NCBI RefSeq assembly: GCF_000195275.1
Contig: NC_015385.1
Location: forward strand, 1,194,501 to 1,258,500
Reading direction: 5' to 3'
Origin: Treponema succinifaciens DSM 2489
Lineage (GTDB): Bacteria; Spirochaetota; Spirochaetia; Treponematales; Treponemataceae
Length of the DNA: 64,000 bases
Shown: one piece after another, positions 16,135-25,325 of the stretch
Numbering within the stretch: the stretch's first letter is position 1
Layout: each line of letters starts with the position of its first letter
Position numbers and translations under genes: made by a program
The notes under the pieces: generated by a model
Databases searched by the model: none
Seen by the model: the letters and a program-made list of their open reading frames with translations, nothing else
What the model was told of the DNA's origin: nothing

Positions 16135-19100
16135 ATGTACAATCCTGTAGATTCAAAAGCTGATTTTCCGAAGCAGGAAGAAAAAATCTTAAAATTCTGG
16201 GAAGAAAACGAAACTTTTAAAAAGTCTGTTTCGCAGAGAGAAGGTGCGGAGGAATATGTTTTTTATGACGGACCTCCTTTTGCAACTGGACTTCCTCATT
16301 TTGGTCATTTTATTCCGTCTACAATAAAAGATATAATTCCGCGTTATCAGACAATGAAAGGAAAGAAAGTTGAGCGCAGGTTCGGCTGGGACTGCCATGG
16401 TCTTCCTGTTGAAAATCTGATAGAAAAAGAGCTTGGAATAAACTCTAAGCACGAGATTGAAGCTTACGGTGTTGCAAATTTCAATGAAAAATGCCGCGCT
16501 TCTGTTTTGAAATACACTTCAGAATGGCGCAAGACGATTACCCGAATGGGACGCTGGGTTGATTTTGACAATGACTACAAGACAATGGATCCTGACTTTA
16601 TGGAGTCAATTTGGTGGGTTGCAAAATCTCTTTGGGACAAAGGCATGGTTTATGAGGGAAAGTACATCCTTCCTTATTGTCCAAGATGCGCGACTGTTCT
16701 TTCTACGCATGAACTTGCCCAAGGCTACAAAGAAAAGCAGGATCCGGCGATTACAATCCGTTTTAGAGTAACAAAAGCTCCGGTTACATTTGAAGATTCA
16801 GAAATGGAAAACGGAAACACTTATTTTCTTGCCTGGACAACAACTCCATGGACGCTTCCTTCTAACGAGGGGCTTTGCATGGGTCCTGATATCGAGTATG
16901 TGAAAATAAAAGACAAGGAAAGCGGGGACTTTTATATTTTGGCAGAAAGCCGCCTTTCAGCATATTACAAGAATGAAGCTGATTATGAAGTTATTTATAG
17001 GAAAAGCGGAAAAGATTTTCTTGGCGCAAAGTACGAGCCTCTTTTTCCGTATTTCAAGGACTTGGATGTAAAGGAAGACGGAAGTGATGGTGCTTTCAGA
17101 ATGTTTAATGCCGACTATGTTTCAACGGAAGACGGAACTGGAATTGTACATATTGCTCCTGCGTTCGGTGAAGAAGACTCTAAGGTTTTCAAGGGAACCG
17201 GAATTCCTTCTGTTGAGCCGATGGATGCTGAATGTAAATTTACAAAAGAAGTTACAGATTATGCAGGACGCTTTGTAAAAGACTGTGACAAAGACATAAT
17301 GGATCGCTTGAAGAAAGAAGGCAAGCTTGTCAAGCGCGATACAGTTGTTCACCAGTATCCGCATTGCTGGAGATGCGGTTCTCCTTTAATTTACAGAGGA
17401 ATCGGTTCTTGGTTTGTAAAGGTTGCTGATGAACATGAACGCCTTTTAAAGGCAAATTCCCAGATAAAATGGCAGCCGGCGCACATAAAAGAAGGCCGTT
17501 TTGGAAAATGGCTTGCTGGTGCTAGAGACTGGGCAATCAGCCGAAACCGCTACTGGGGAAATCCTATCCCAATTTGGAAATGTTCTGACTGTAACGATGC
17601 TTTGTGTGTAGGCTCAAGAAAAGAACTTGAAGAGCTTAGCGGAGTTTATCCTGAAGATTTGCATAAGCAGTTTGTTGATAAAATAACCATCCCTTGCAAA
17701 AAATGCGGCGGAACAATGAAACGCATTCCAGAAGTTTTTGACTGCTGGTTTGAATCTGGTTCAATGCCTTATGCGCAGCAGCATTATCCTTTTGAAAACA
17801 AGGAATATTTTGAAAGTCATTTCCCGGCTGATTTTATAAGCGAAGGTCTTGATCAGACACGCGGATGGTTCTATACACTTACTGTTCTTGCTTCAAATCT
17901 TTTTGACAAGCCGGCGTTTAAAAACTGCATTGTAAATGGAATTGTTCTTGCAAGCGACGGAAGAAAAATGTCCAAGAGCTTGCGCAATTATACAGATCCT
18001 AATGAAGCTATTAATAAGCTGAGCGCGGATGCAATCCGTCTTTTCCTTATGCATTCAGCAGTTGTAAAAGCTGATGAAATCCGTTATTCGGATGAAGGTG
18101 TACGTGATGTAATAAAAAGCATAATTCTTCCGCTTTGGAATTCCTATTCATTCTTTGTTCAGTATGCGAATATCGATGGAGTTACTTGCACTGGGCATGA
18201 GTTTGATTATAAGATTCCTGAAAATCCTCTTGACCGCTGGATTCTTTCGGTTGCTCAGAAAATGGTAAAAGATGTTTCTTCTGCGTTGGATGATTATGAC
18301 CTTAGCGCGGCAATTGATCCTATGCTTTCTTTTATTGATCAGATTAACAACTGGTACATCCGCAGAAACAGAAGGCGTTTCTGGAAGGCTGGAAGCGATG
18401 CTGACAAACTTGAGGCTTACGGTGCTCTTTATTCCGCTTTGAAAACATTTGCGCTTGTTGCCGCTCCGTTTATTCCGTTCCTTTCCGAAGAACTGTGGCA
18501 GAACTTAAAAACTTCTGAAGACAAAGAATCTGTTCATTTAATGGATTATCCTGTTTACAATGAAAAATTCCGCGATGAAGATCTTGAGTTTAAAATGGCT
18601 AGCGTTCAAAAAGCTGTTTCAATGGGAAGAAGCCTTCGCAATCAGTTTAACTTGAAGAACCGCCAGCCGCTTGCAAGTGTGGCTCTTGTTACACGCAATG
18701 CTGAAGAGAAAAAAGTTCTTTCAGATATGCAGAATACAATCGCCGAAGAATTGAATGTTAAGAATGTAATTTTCCATGAGCGCGAGGATGAGCTTGTTGA
18801 ATACAAGGCAAAGGCAAATTTCAGAGTTCTTGGAAAACAGCTTGGCGGAAAAATGAAGGCTGCCGCTGCTGAAATTTCAAGGCTTTCAACTGAACAGATT
18901 GAGCAGATTCTTGACGGAAAAACTGTTGCTATAAAAGTTGACGGCGAAGATGTTTCTTTGAATCAGGAAAATGTTCTTGTTGAGCGTTTTGAAAAAGAAG
19001 ATTTAAAAGTTATAAATGACGGAACTTTGACAGTCGGACTTGATACAAAAATTACTGACGAGCTAAAGAAAGAAGGCTACGTGCGTGATTTAATTCGTGG

Positions 19101-19317
19101 AATTCAGAATCTTAGAAAAGAAAGCGGCTTTGAAGTTACAGACCGGATTGCTCTTTCTGTTGGCGGCTCTGAAGTTTTGAAATCCGCATTTGAAATGTTC
19201 AAGGATTTTATATCCGGAGAAACTCTTGCGTCTTCTGCTGTTTGGAGTGAAAATATTTTTGGAACTGAAATTGACTGCGAAGATGCAAGGTGGACTGTTT
19301 CTGTAAAGAAAATTTAA
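16135..19317 (+). CDS. ileS: Isoleucyl-tRNA synthetase
   Basis: 1060-aa class I synthetase charging tRNA-Ile. HIGH motif GLPHFGHFIPSTIKDI near residue 48; KMSKS motif DGRKMSKSLRNY near residue 610; tryptophan-rich catalytic landmarks WFYTLTVLASNLF. Cysteine pairs (CPRC, CWRC, CSDC, CKKC) suggest metal sites. Length and the C-terminal extension (about 900-1060, DUF5915-like) point to the eukaryote-like IleS2 type often linked to mupirocin insensitivity (inference). The start is the ATG at 16135, 9 nt after AAGGA; the upstream ATG at 16093 has no ribosome binding site. Confidence 0.96.
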   Translation: MYNPVDSKADFPKQEEKILKFWEENETFKKSVSQREGAEEYVFYDGPPFATGLPHFGHFIPSTIKDIIPRYQTMKGKKVERRFGWDCHGLPVENLIEKELGINSKHEIEAYGVANFNEKCRASVLKYTSEWRKTITRMGRWVDFDNDYKTMDPDFMESIWWVAKSLWDKGMVYEGKYILPYCPRCATVLSTHELAQGYKEKQDPAITIRFRVTKAPVTFEDSEMENGNTYFLAWTTTPWTLPSNEGLCMGPDIEYVKIKDKESGDFYILAESRLSAYYKNEADYEVIYRKSGKDFLGAKYEPLFPYFKDLDVKEDGSDGAFRMFNADYVSTEDGTGIVHIAPAFGEEDSKVFKGTGIPSVEPMDAECKFTKEVTDYAGRFVKDCDKDIMDRLKKEGKLVKRDTVVHQYPHCWRCGSPLIYRGIGSWFVKVADEHERLLKANSQIKWQPAHIKEGRFGKWLAGARDWAISRNRYWGNPIPIWKCSDCNDALCVGSRKELEELSGVYPEDLHKQFVDKITIPCKKCGGTMKRIPEVFDCWFESGSMPYAQQHYPFENKEYFESHFPADFISEGLDQTRGWFYTLTVLASNLFDKPAFKNCIVNGIVLASDGRKMSKSLRNYTDPNEAINKLSADAIRLFLMHSAVVKADEIRYSDEGVRDVIKSIILPLWNSYSFFVQYANIDGVTCTGHEFDYKIPENPLDRWILSVAQKMVKDVSSALDDYDLSAAIDPMLSFIDQINNWYIRRNRRRFWKAGSDADKLEAYGALYSALKTFALVAAPFIPFLSEELWQNLKTSEDKESVHLMDYPVYNEKFRDEDLEFKMASVQKAVSMGRSLRNQFNLKNRQPLASVALVTRNAEEKKVLSDMQNTIAEELNVKNVIFHEREDELVEYKAKANFRVLGKQLGGKMKAAAAEISRLSTEQIEQILDGKTVAIKVDGEDVSLNQENVLVERFEKEDLKVINDGTLTVGLDTKITDELKKEGYVRDLIRGIQNLRKESGFEVTDRIALSVGGSEVLKSAFEMFKDFISGETLASSAVWSENIFGTEIDCEDARWTVSVKKI

Positions 19318-19347
19318 ATTCGTTCTTGTTGAAAATTGGAGGCTGAT

Positions 19348-20286
19348 TTGAAAAAGAAACTTGTTCCTGTTCTTATTGCGGTGCTGCTTTTCGTTGGATG
19401 CAAATCTTCTAAAGTAGAGATTGAAGTTCAAAATGTTGATCCGCTTTCTTTGCTTGAAGAAAATTCCAGCATTTATATGAGCGTTCCTGCAAGCAAAAAT
19501 CAGGAGCTTGTTTCAAAAATTCTTTGCTCCAAAATTTCGGGGCTTGCAGAAAAAGACGCAAGAGCCATTGCTGCAAGAACAGAAATTTTATATGCCGGGC
19601 TTGGAACTGTGGATGACCGCTCTCGTCTTCAGATTGTATCAGAAACATCAATTCCCCGCATTGTTGTTCAGTCGTCGCTTTCAAAGAAAAATGGCTGGGA
19701 AAAATCTTTTGTCTCTTATTATGAAAAAGTATTTGAAAAGTTTACTCATGCGTCGGACGGATTTCAGGCTTCGTTTCCTTCTTCAAATTTGGTTTGCGCA
19801 TCTCAAAATGTTGATTTGCTTCTAAAAAAATTTGCAGAAAATAATCCTGCTCCAGAAACAGCTTGGAAAAATTGGATTGCACAAGATTTGTCTCAAGGTG
19901 AAATTCTTTTTTACATAACAAAGCCTGGTCAATATTTAAGAAGCCTGATAGGGCAGAGCATAAATGTTGGAACTGATGCTATTTTCGGCTCTCTTTGTTA
20001 TTTTCCTGATAAAAAAGATTCCGCTAAATATTCTGGAAAATATGAGCTTTCTTTCAGCATTCATTTACTGGATAAAAGAAGTGTAGTTGCATTGCGTTCT
20101 TTGCTTGGACTTTCTTTTGCAATGACGGGTGGCGCAGTTGAACAGACTGATGACTTTACTTTGAGAATTTCCGGAATTGAAATTTCAGAAAACAAAATTG
20201 AAGAATTGTTTTTGCGAGATCCGATTACTGGAAAACATTATAAAGTTGTAGATGACAAAGTTATTGAAGAATCTGTAAAAAAATGA
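19348..20286 (+). CDS. Putative lipoprotein, positional counterpart of T. pallidum TP0453
   Basis: 312 aa from the TTG at 19348, 5 nt after GGAGG. The N-terminus MKKKLVPVLIAVLLFVGC is a lipoprotein signal with the modified Cys at about residue 18. The rest has no motif I recognise and alternates amphipathic and hydrophobic stretches. In T. pallidum, ileS is followed by the lipoprotein TP0453, described as a concealed outer-membrane protein (recalled). Position and length suggest the same family, but I have no alignment. It is followed with a 4-bp overlap by a TPR lipoprotein. Confidence 0.7.
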   Translation: MKKKLVPVLIAVLLFVGCKSSKVEIEVQNVDPLSLLEENSSIYMSVPASKNQELVSKILCSKISGLAEKDARAIAARTEILYAGLGTVDDRSRLQIVSETSIPRIVVQSSLSKKNGWEKSFVSYYEKVFEKFTHASDGFQASFPSSNLVCASQNVDLLLKKFAENNPAPETAWKNWIAQDLSQGEILFYITKPGQYLRSLIGQSINVGTDAIFGSLCYFPDKKDSAKYSGKYELSFSIHLLDKRSVVALRSLLGLSFAMTGGAVEQTDDFTLRISGIEISENKIEELFLRDPITGKHYKVVDDKVIEESVKK

Positions 20287-20891
20287 AAATTCAAAGTTTT
20301 CTTTTTTTGATGCTCTCGTTTGTCTTTTGCAGATGCGCAACTTCCATTCCTTGTGAAAAAAAAGTCATAGAAAGAAATCTTTTTGAAGAGTATTTTTCAA
20401 TAGCTGAAAATTATAAAAACTTGGAAAATTACAGCAAAGCCATTGAGTATTATAAAAAAACTTTGACATCAGATTCTTTGAATGACTATGCTTTTTATGA
20501 AATTGCGCTTTGCAATGTTTACTTAAAAAACTGGGATGAAGCGCAGTCTTCTTTTGAACAGCTTTTGCAAAATGATTTAGAAAACACGACTTTGAAAACT
20601 TCTTTGGCTTATATAGAAGCTATGCGCGGCAATTTAGAAGAAGCTGAAAATTTGTATTCCTATCTTTATGAAAATAATTCAGATGATTCTTCAATTCTAA
20701 AAAATCTTATCGCAGTTCTTGTCTCTGAAAAAAAATATGAAGAGGCGAATGAAAAATTTAAAATATTTGAAGAAAAGTTCCCAGATGAAGAATCTATTCC
20801 AGCTATAAAGAAAAAACTGGAAGAACTTTTGCCAGTGCAAAATGCTGAATATGAACAAGAAGCATCTTCTGTTGAAGAAGAAATGGAATAA
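20283..20891 (+). CDS. TPR-repeat putative lipoprotein
   Basis: 202 aa. A hydrophobic signal (MKIQSFLFLMLSFVFC) ends in closely spaced Cys residues; a lipobox is likely but not ideal. Residues 35-160 form about four TPR-like helix pairs (YFSIAENYKNLENYSKAIEYYKKTL; YALC-type NVYLKNWDEAQSSFEQLL). The C-terminus is Glu-rich. The ATG overlaps the previous stop (ATGA), so it is translationally coupled to the TP0453-like lipoprotein and probably works with it in the envelope. It converges with the next gene with a 6-bp gap. Confidence 0.75.
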   Translation: MKIQSFLFLMLSFVFCRCATSIPCEKKVIERNLFEEYFSIAENYKNLENYSKAIEYYKKTLTSDSLNDYAFYEIALCNVYLKNWDEAQSSFEQLLQNDLENTTLKTSLAYIEAMRGNLEEAENLYSYLYENNSDDSSILKNLIAVLVSEKKYEEANEKFKIFEEKFPDEESIPAIKKKLEELLPVQNAEYEQEASSVEEEME

Positions 20892-20897
20892 TTTCTT

Positions 20898-22241
20898 TTA
20901 TTCTTCCTGTTTGTTCTCTGTGCTTTCGTTTTCTCCTTTTTGTTCAGAAGATGCTGTTGCTTCTTCTTGAAATGATTCAGACGCTAGAAAATCTTTATAT
21001 CTTTCAGGATTAACTCTAAATGCAATTATAGGTGAATCTGCATCGGCTCTGTTCAAGGCTTCTTCGCTTTCGTTTGCAAGCCGTGTTGCAGAAATCAGAC
21101 GTAATGTCCGTGATGAAATTCCAATTCCCACAAAACGCTGCTCATTGTATTTTGAAAGAACTGATGTTATTTCTGTATGAAGATCTCCTGCAATCACAAG
21201 CGATTTATCTGTGTTCTGATTCTGGAAAATTGCGCTTGCTCCGTCTTCTTTATAATTGAAAACAAGGTCATTGAATTTTACTTTTTCAAGAATCGTTTTG
21301 CTGATTTCTTTTCCACATTCAGAATCCCAGTCAATGTTCTTGATTTTTATTGTAAACAGTGACAAGTCCTGGTCACTTGAAGCAGATCTTATAAGCTCGC
21401 TGTCAAGGCGTGTGAGCATATATTGTTCCCAGCCAAATCCTGTGCTAGGACAGAAAAGTCCTGCTGGCTCTTCCGCGAAATCTTCATGTTTGTCTTCTAA
21501 AAGTTCAGGCTCGCTGTTTGTTTCTTTTTCTGGCTCAGAATTTAAAAATGCCAAAACATCTTCTTCTTGCTCTTGCGGAGCTTCTTCTTGTTCTATGATA
21601 TTTTCTGAAGTTTCCCCGTTTTCATCATTTGTTTTTTCTTCAGCATTTTGTTCTTCTTTTTCTTCTGAAAAATCATCGTAGGATTCTATTTCTGGATATT
21701 CAGTTTGCTCCAAATCATCGTTTTCTGATTCTTTTGGAAAAGTTCCATTCTTTATGAAGAATGCAAGATGTGCTGCTGTTGCTAACGTTGCAATTATTAC
21801 AACTATAAAAGCGATTCGGCCTTTGTAAAAAATTGAGACAGGCTTGAGCAAATATATAGAAGCTGTGAGCGAAAGCGGAATTCCATTTTCAGTGAAAACT
21901 GTTGTTGAATAAATTTTTACAAGTGAAGAATTTATTTTTTCAAATTCCGACATTTTTCCAGGATAAGAAAAAATCAGCTCTTCGCCATATTTAATTTGAA
22001 GCCCTGCTATGTCTGAAATATTTCCGAGTGAAGCTAGAAATTCATCGTAAAACTTTTTGCTTTGCGGTGCGTAGTTTTTGCTGATTCTGCTTAAATCCCT
22101 TGTAATCGAATTGAATCTATTCTGGGAATTAAAAGCTCCCTGCTTATATTCTGCGGCTAACGCAATAATAAAAAACAGCAATGACAAAATGTATACGGCG
22201 CAAATTGTTGTTATAAAAATCGAATTTCTTTTTGCTCTCAT
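20898..22241 (-). CDS. Membrane protein with degenerate GGDEF domain
   Basis: 447 aa from the ATG at 22241 (a TTG at 22250 overlaps the upstream stop and is also possible). Two membrane spans (about residues 10-33 and 135-158) enclose a periplasmic segment. A long Glu-rich cytoplasmic linker (165-265) follows, then a GGDEF-like fold (270-425). Where an active enzyme has GGDEF, this protein has KEDGA (FNYKEDGASAIF); the later GIGISSR and EEALNRADADS fit the family. It is therefore unlikely to make c-di-GMP. It is the last gene after two DUF115 genes. Partner and function unknown. Confidence 0.7.
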   Translation of the reverse strand: MRAKRNSIFITTICAVYILSLLFFIIALAAEYKQGAFNSQNRFNSITRDLSRISKNYAPQSKKFYDEFLASLGNISDIAGLQIKYGEELIFSYPGKMSEFEKINSSLVKIYSTTVFTENGIPLSLTASIYLLKPVSIFYKGRIAFIVVIIATLATAAHLAFFIKNGTFPKESENDDLEQTEYPEIESYDDFSEEKEEQNAEEKTNDENGETSENIIEQEEAPQEQEEDVLAFLNSEPEKETNSEPELLEDKHEDFAEEPAGLFCPSTGFGWEQYMLTRLDSELIRSASSDQDLSLFTIKIKNIDWDSECGKEISKTILEKVKFNDLVFNYKEDGASAIFQNQNTDKSLVIAGDLHTEITSVLSKYNEQRFVGIGISSRTLRLISATRLANESEEALNRADADSPIIAFRVNPERYKDFLASESFQEEATASSEQKGENESTENKQEE

Positions 22242-22246
22242 AATCT

Positions 22247-23734
22247 TCAATTATATCGTAGAGCCTGATTGTATGCAAGTTTTAAATTGTCAAAAAGTGT
22301 GTTGTTTTTAAAAAAAGCAAGAATCGGTAAAATTGAAAGCCCCCAGTCGCTTTTCAAAATTACTTCCGGTTCAGGATTTTTTAAAAGTTCTTTTATTTTG
22401 TTTGTAAACTCTCTGTGAAAATCTGAATAATTGAAATTATTTTTTGTATTGAAATTTTCTGTTTCTATTTTTTTTTCTGAAATATAAATTCCATTTTTAA
22501 ATTTAAATGAATTTTTTTCAGCCCATTCTTCAAGTGACTTTTTGTACCGCTTTAAAACTTCTGTTGTGAAAGAATTTTTTTGTCCTTGTATTTTTTCTAG
22601 TTCTGTTCTGAACATTAAAGCTATGTGTTTTTCTTCCGCGGAAATTAATCTATTTGATTTTGAAAAAAATTGTTTTTCAAGATAAGTTCCTTTTGTATAT
22701 GGTTTGCCAAAGTTGTATGAAAAATCAGCTCCAAAGAATTTCAGCTTTTGAAATCCGCAGCTTTTTGCCCAGTCAGCCGCCGCAATTGTTACAGTTCCCG
22801 CTCCCGATTCAATTTTTTTTACATACATATTTTTCGTGGCAATAAGCGAAAGCGGATGCTGGTTTATACAAAACTGAATTTTGTTTTTTTTATTGTAGAT
22901 GAAATATACAGATTCAGGATTTGAACATAAGTCAAAGACAAAAGTTGTTCTTGTTTCTTCGCCTGTGCAAAAAAAATGCTCGGAAGAAATGTGCTGCGCG
23001 TCAATGTTTATAACGACATCTGGAATTATTGAATTTTGAAGAAGCGTGCCAAATGCAGTGTCAGTTGAAATTACAAAAAAATCTCCATGCTTTATTTCTT
23101 CTATTGAAAAATCAAGCGTTGGACCTGCGGCCACTATTGCCGCTGTTTTTTTTATTTTGCCTTTTTTAATATTTGCTGAAAAAAAATTTTCATTCTTATG
23201 TTTTGAAATAAACTTTAAGTTTAACAAAATATTTCTTTGCCAGATTTTTCCAAGGTGCGCCTGAACAGAGTAATCCGCAGAAACTTTTTCAAGAAAGTTT
23301 TTTACAGTTGAAGAAATCTCTTGAGCTATTTGAGGGTTTTCATTTTTCCATGCTCTATGAAAAACTAGCGTTAGGTTTTTATAAAGCGCAGGAAAGTATT
23401 TCGTGCAAAGAATTTTTTCAAGATCCGATTTGTCGCATAGTATTGCCTTGTTGCATTCTGATATTTTTTTTACGGAAGAAAATTGCTTGCAAAATTCTAA
23501 GCTTTCAGAATCTGCTTCAACTGCAATTATAAGAGAAATGTTTTTTTCATTAAGAAGTTTTTCTATATGAAATCCGCCTGCGATTCCCGCGACTATGATG
23601 CAACCTTGCGTAGAAGATTCAAATAAAATTTGTTCTGCGTCAGGATTGTATTTTGAATTTGCAGGCTTTCCGTTTTTAAATAATGGAATTTTACTTCCGT
23701 TTTTTGCTTCGGCTATTTCTTTTGAATAAATCAT
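22247..23734 (-). CDS. DUF115 / Maf-type motility accessory protein (1)
   Basis: 495 aa. It carries the DUF115 (MptE-like, Maf_flag10) signature: KKTAAIVAAGPTLDFSIEEI near residue 195, TDTAFGTLLQNSIIPDVVINIDAQ, and later ESGAGTVTIAAADWAKSCGFQKLKFFGADFSY. Related Maf proteins transfer nonulosonic acids to flagellin in Campylobacter, Helicobacter, Aeromonas and others, but some DUF115 proteins have other roles. The start overlaps the stop of the upstream DUF115 gene (ATGA), so the two are co-translated. Transfer of a NeuB-derived sugar to flagellin is the best guess. Confidence 0.78.
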   Translation of the reverse strand: MIYSKEIAEAKNGSKIPLFKNGKPANSKYNPDAEQILFESSTQGCIIVAGIAGGFHIEKLLNEKNISLIIAVEADSESLEFCKQFSSVKKISECNKAILCDKSDLEKILCTKYFPALYKNLTLVFHRAWKNENPQIAQEISSTVKNFLEKVSADYSVQAHLGKIWQRNILLNLKFISKHKNENFFSANIKKGKIKKTAAIVAAGPTLDFSIEEIKHGDFFVISTDTAFGTLLQNSIIPDVVINIDAQHISSEHFFCTGEETRTTFVFDLCSNPESVYFIYNKKNKIQFCINQHPLSLIATKNMYVKKIESGAGTVTIAAADWAKSCGFQKLKFFGADFSYNFGKPYTKGTYLEKQFFSKSNRLISAEEKHIALMFRTELEKIQGQKNSFTTEVLKRYKKSLEEWAEKNSFKFKNGIYISEKKIETENFNTKNNFNYSDFHREFTNKIKELLKNPEPEVILKSDWGLSILPILAFFKNNTLFDNLKLAYNQALRYN

Positions 23735-25236
23735 ATTGCAACATTTCTTCCTAGGGCTTTCATTATATCACAAAAAAATTTTTTCATTCCTTCTTGAATT
23801 CTTTTTTCAATTTTTTCTTTTTCGCACAAGTTTTTGCATCTTTCCAAAGCTATGGCTTCGGCGGGCAATGCATTTTTTATCCATTCTGGATTTGAAATAT
23901 TTCTTATCACAATGTCGCGTAAAAAATTTATCCGTTGCTCTTTGTTGAAAATATTTTGTGTTTCAATTATTTGAGGTTTTGTTTTACTTTTGAAATCAAA
24001 AGTTTGTTTTTCAAAAAAAGTCCAGTCAACATCTTTTATTTTTCCAAGTTCAGAATCATATTTAAAATTGTCGCTTAGCCTGAAAATTCGTCCGAAAAAA
24101 TCATTTGAAGAAAACCAGTTTTTGTAAATGTTAATGGAAACTGTATTTATTTCAGAAGAAAAATTACGAGTTTCGCTTGTGTGTGTTCTATTATCAAAAA
24201 TTGAATTTCGTTTTTCAAGTTCATTCGGCTGTGTGTGTGAAAATCCTTTTGAAAATGAAAGGTCAAGTCCGCAGTAAAAGATTTTTCCGCTTGTAATCGA
24301 CAACGAAAAATAAGCCGCGGTTCCACTTACGCTGCCATTTCTAAATGCTGAATGTCCGCTGTAGCCAGAAGCTTTTAAAATTTCTTCTGAACATCCGTCT
24401 CCATAAAATATCGGAATTATTTCAGTGTTTTCTAATATCGATGCAAAGCATGAGGCTTCTCCTGGTAATGCGAGCGGAATTTTTTTTGAATTACATAATG
24501 GGACAAGATGAAGTTTTGCCCAATATCCGCCGTCAGTTGAAATGCACAAATCCGGTGTGATTCCATTGAAAATGAGCGGAGAAAGAGATGATGAAACTGC
24601 TATTAAAAAAAATCTTTTCCTGTATTTTTTTAAAAATGGAATATCTGATTTTAAGCTTAATCCGCTTGCGCATACAACAATGTCTGATGTTCCGTTTTTT
24701 ATCAGCGCAGTATTTTTACAGAACATTGAAAATCTAAGCGCATTTTTTGCCCATCTTTTGCTGAAAAAGGTTCTTGTCGCAAGCACGCTTCTGCCTTTTA
24801 AAACTGTTTTTTTTATTTCCTCCCATGAAAATTCGTAAAGCTCTTTAAATGGATTTTCACTTGGCTTCCATGAGAGAAAAAGACACGCTGAAATTCCTTC
24901 GTCTCCCATGAAGTTGAAAATTTCTTCTTCAAGAAGCGGATTTGTTTTTTGTGATTTTCCGTAGGCGTAAAAAATTTTATCCCAGCTTGAATTTGTGCTT
25001 TCAAATTCTTTTGAAAATCTTATGCAGCATAATATTGCATTGCTGAATTTTTTTTTAAGAAATGGAACACAGTAGGAAAGGGCAGGCTCTGTTACGAGCA
25101 CATAACGTGGATGGAAAGAACAATCTACTGTGTTGCAAAAACGTTCGGCTTCTTTTGATGGATTGTAGGAAGAGTGCAGACGGAAACCATTTTCAGTGCA
25201 AGTTGTTTCACCGTTTGTTGCTGTTGAAAATTCCAT
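23731..25236 (-). CDS. DUF115 / Maf-type motility accessory protein (2)
   Basis: 501 aa from the ATG at 25236, preceded by GGAGA; the longer frame to 25275 runs into the terminator hairpin upstream. A diverged second copy of the DUF115 fold: DIVVCASGLSLKSDIPFLKKY, AVSSSLSPLIFNGITPDLCISTDGG, and FRNGSVSGTAAYFSLSITSGKIFYCGLDLSF. Several family positions that read GPSL in others are SGLSL here. Tandem pairs of Maf genes are common in organisms that glycosylate flagellins. It shares a 4-bp overlap with DUF115 gene (1). Confidence 0.75.
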   Translation of the reverse strand: MEFSTATNGETTCTENGFRLHSSYNPSKEAERFCNTVDCSFHPRYVLVTEPALSYCVPFLKKKFSNAILCCIRFSKEFESTNSSWDKIFYAYGKSQKTNPLLEEEIFNFMGDEGISACLFLSWKPSENPFKELYEFSWEEIKKTVLKGRSVLATRTFFSKRWAKNALRFSMFCKNTALIKNGTSDIVVCASGLSLKSDIPFLKKYRKRFFLIAVSSSLSPLIFNGITPDLCISTDGGYWAKLHLVPLCNSKKIPLALPGEASCFASILENTEIIPIFYGDGCSEEILKASGYSGHSAFRNGSVSGTAAYFSLSITSGKIFYCGLDLSFSKGFSHTQPNELEKRNSIFDNRTHTSETRNFSSEINTVSINIYKNWFSSNDFFGRIFRLSDNFKYDSELGKIKDVDWTFFEKQTFDFKSKTKPQIIETQNIFNKEQRINFLRDIVIRNISNPEWIKNALPAEAIALERCKNLCEKEKIEKRIQEGMKKFFCDIMKALGRNVAI

Positions 25237-25265
25237 CAATCTTTTTCTCCGTGTTTTATAAAAGC

Positions 25266-25297
25266 AGAGCCACATTTCCGACTGGAAACATGGCTCT
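25266..25297 (-). terminator. Intrinsic terminator after the acidic-protein gene
   Basis: On the minus strand a 14-bp stem AGAGCCATGTTTCC / GGAAATGTGGCTCT (two G-T wobbles) with a 4-nt loop is followed by GCTTTTAT. It lies 28 bp past the stop of the acidic-protein gene and just upstream of the second DUF115 gene, so those two genes are at least partly uncoupled. Confidence 0.75.
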
Positions 25298-25325
25298 TTT
25301 CAATCATATTCTTGATTTTTTTTTA

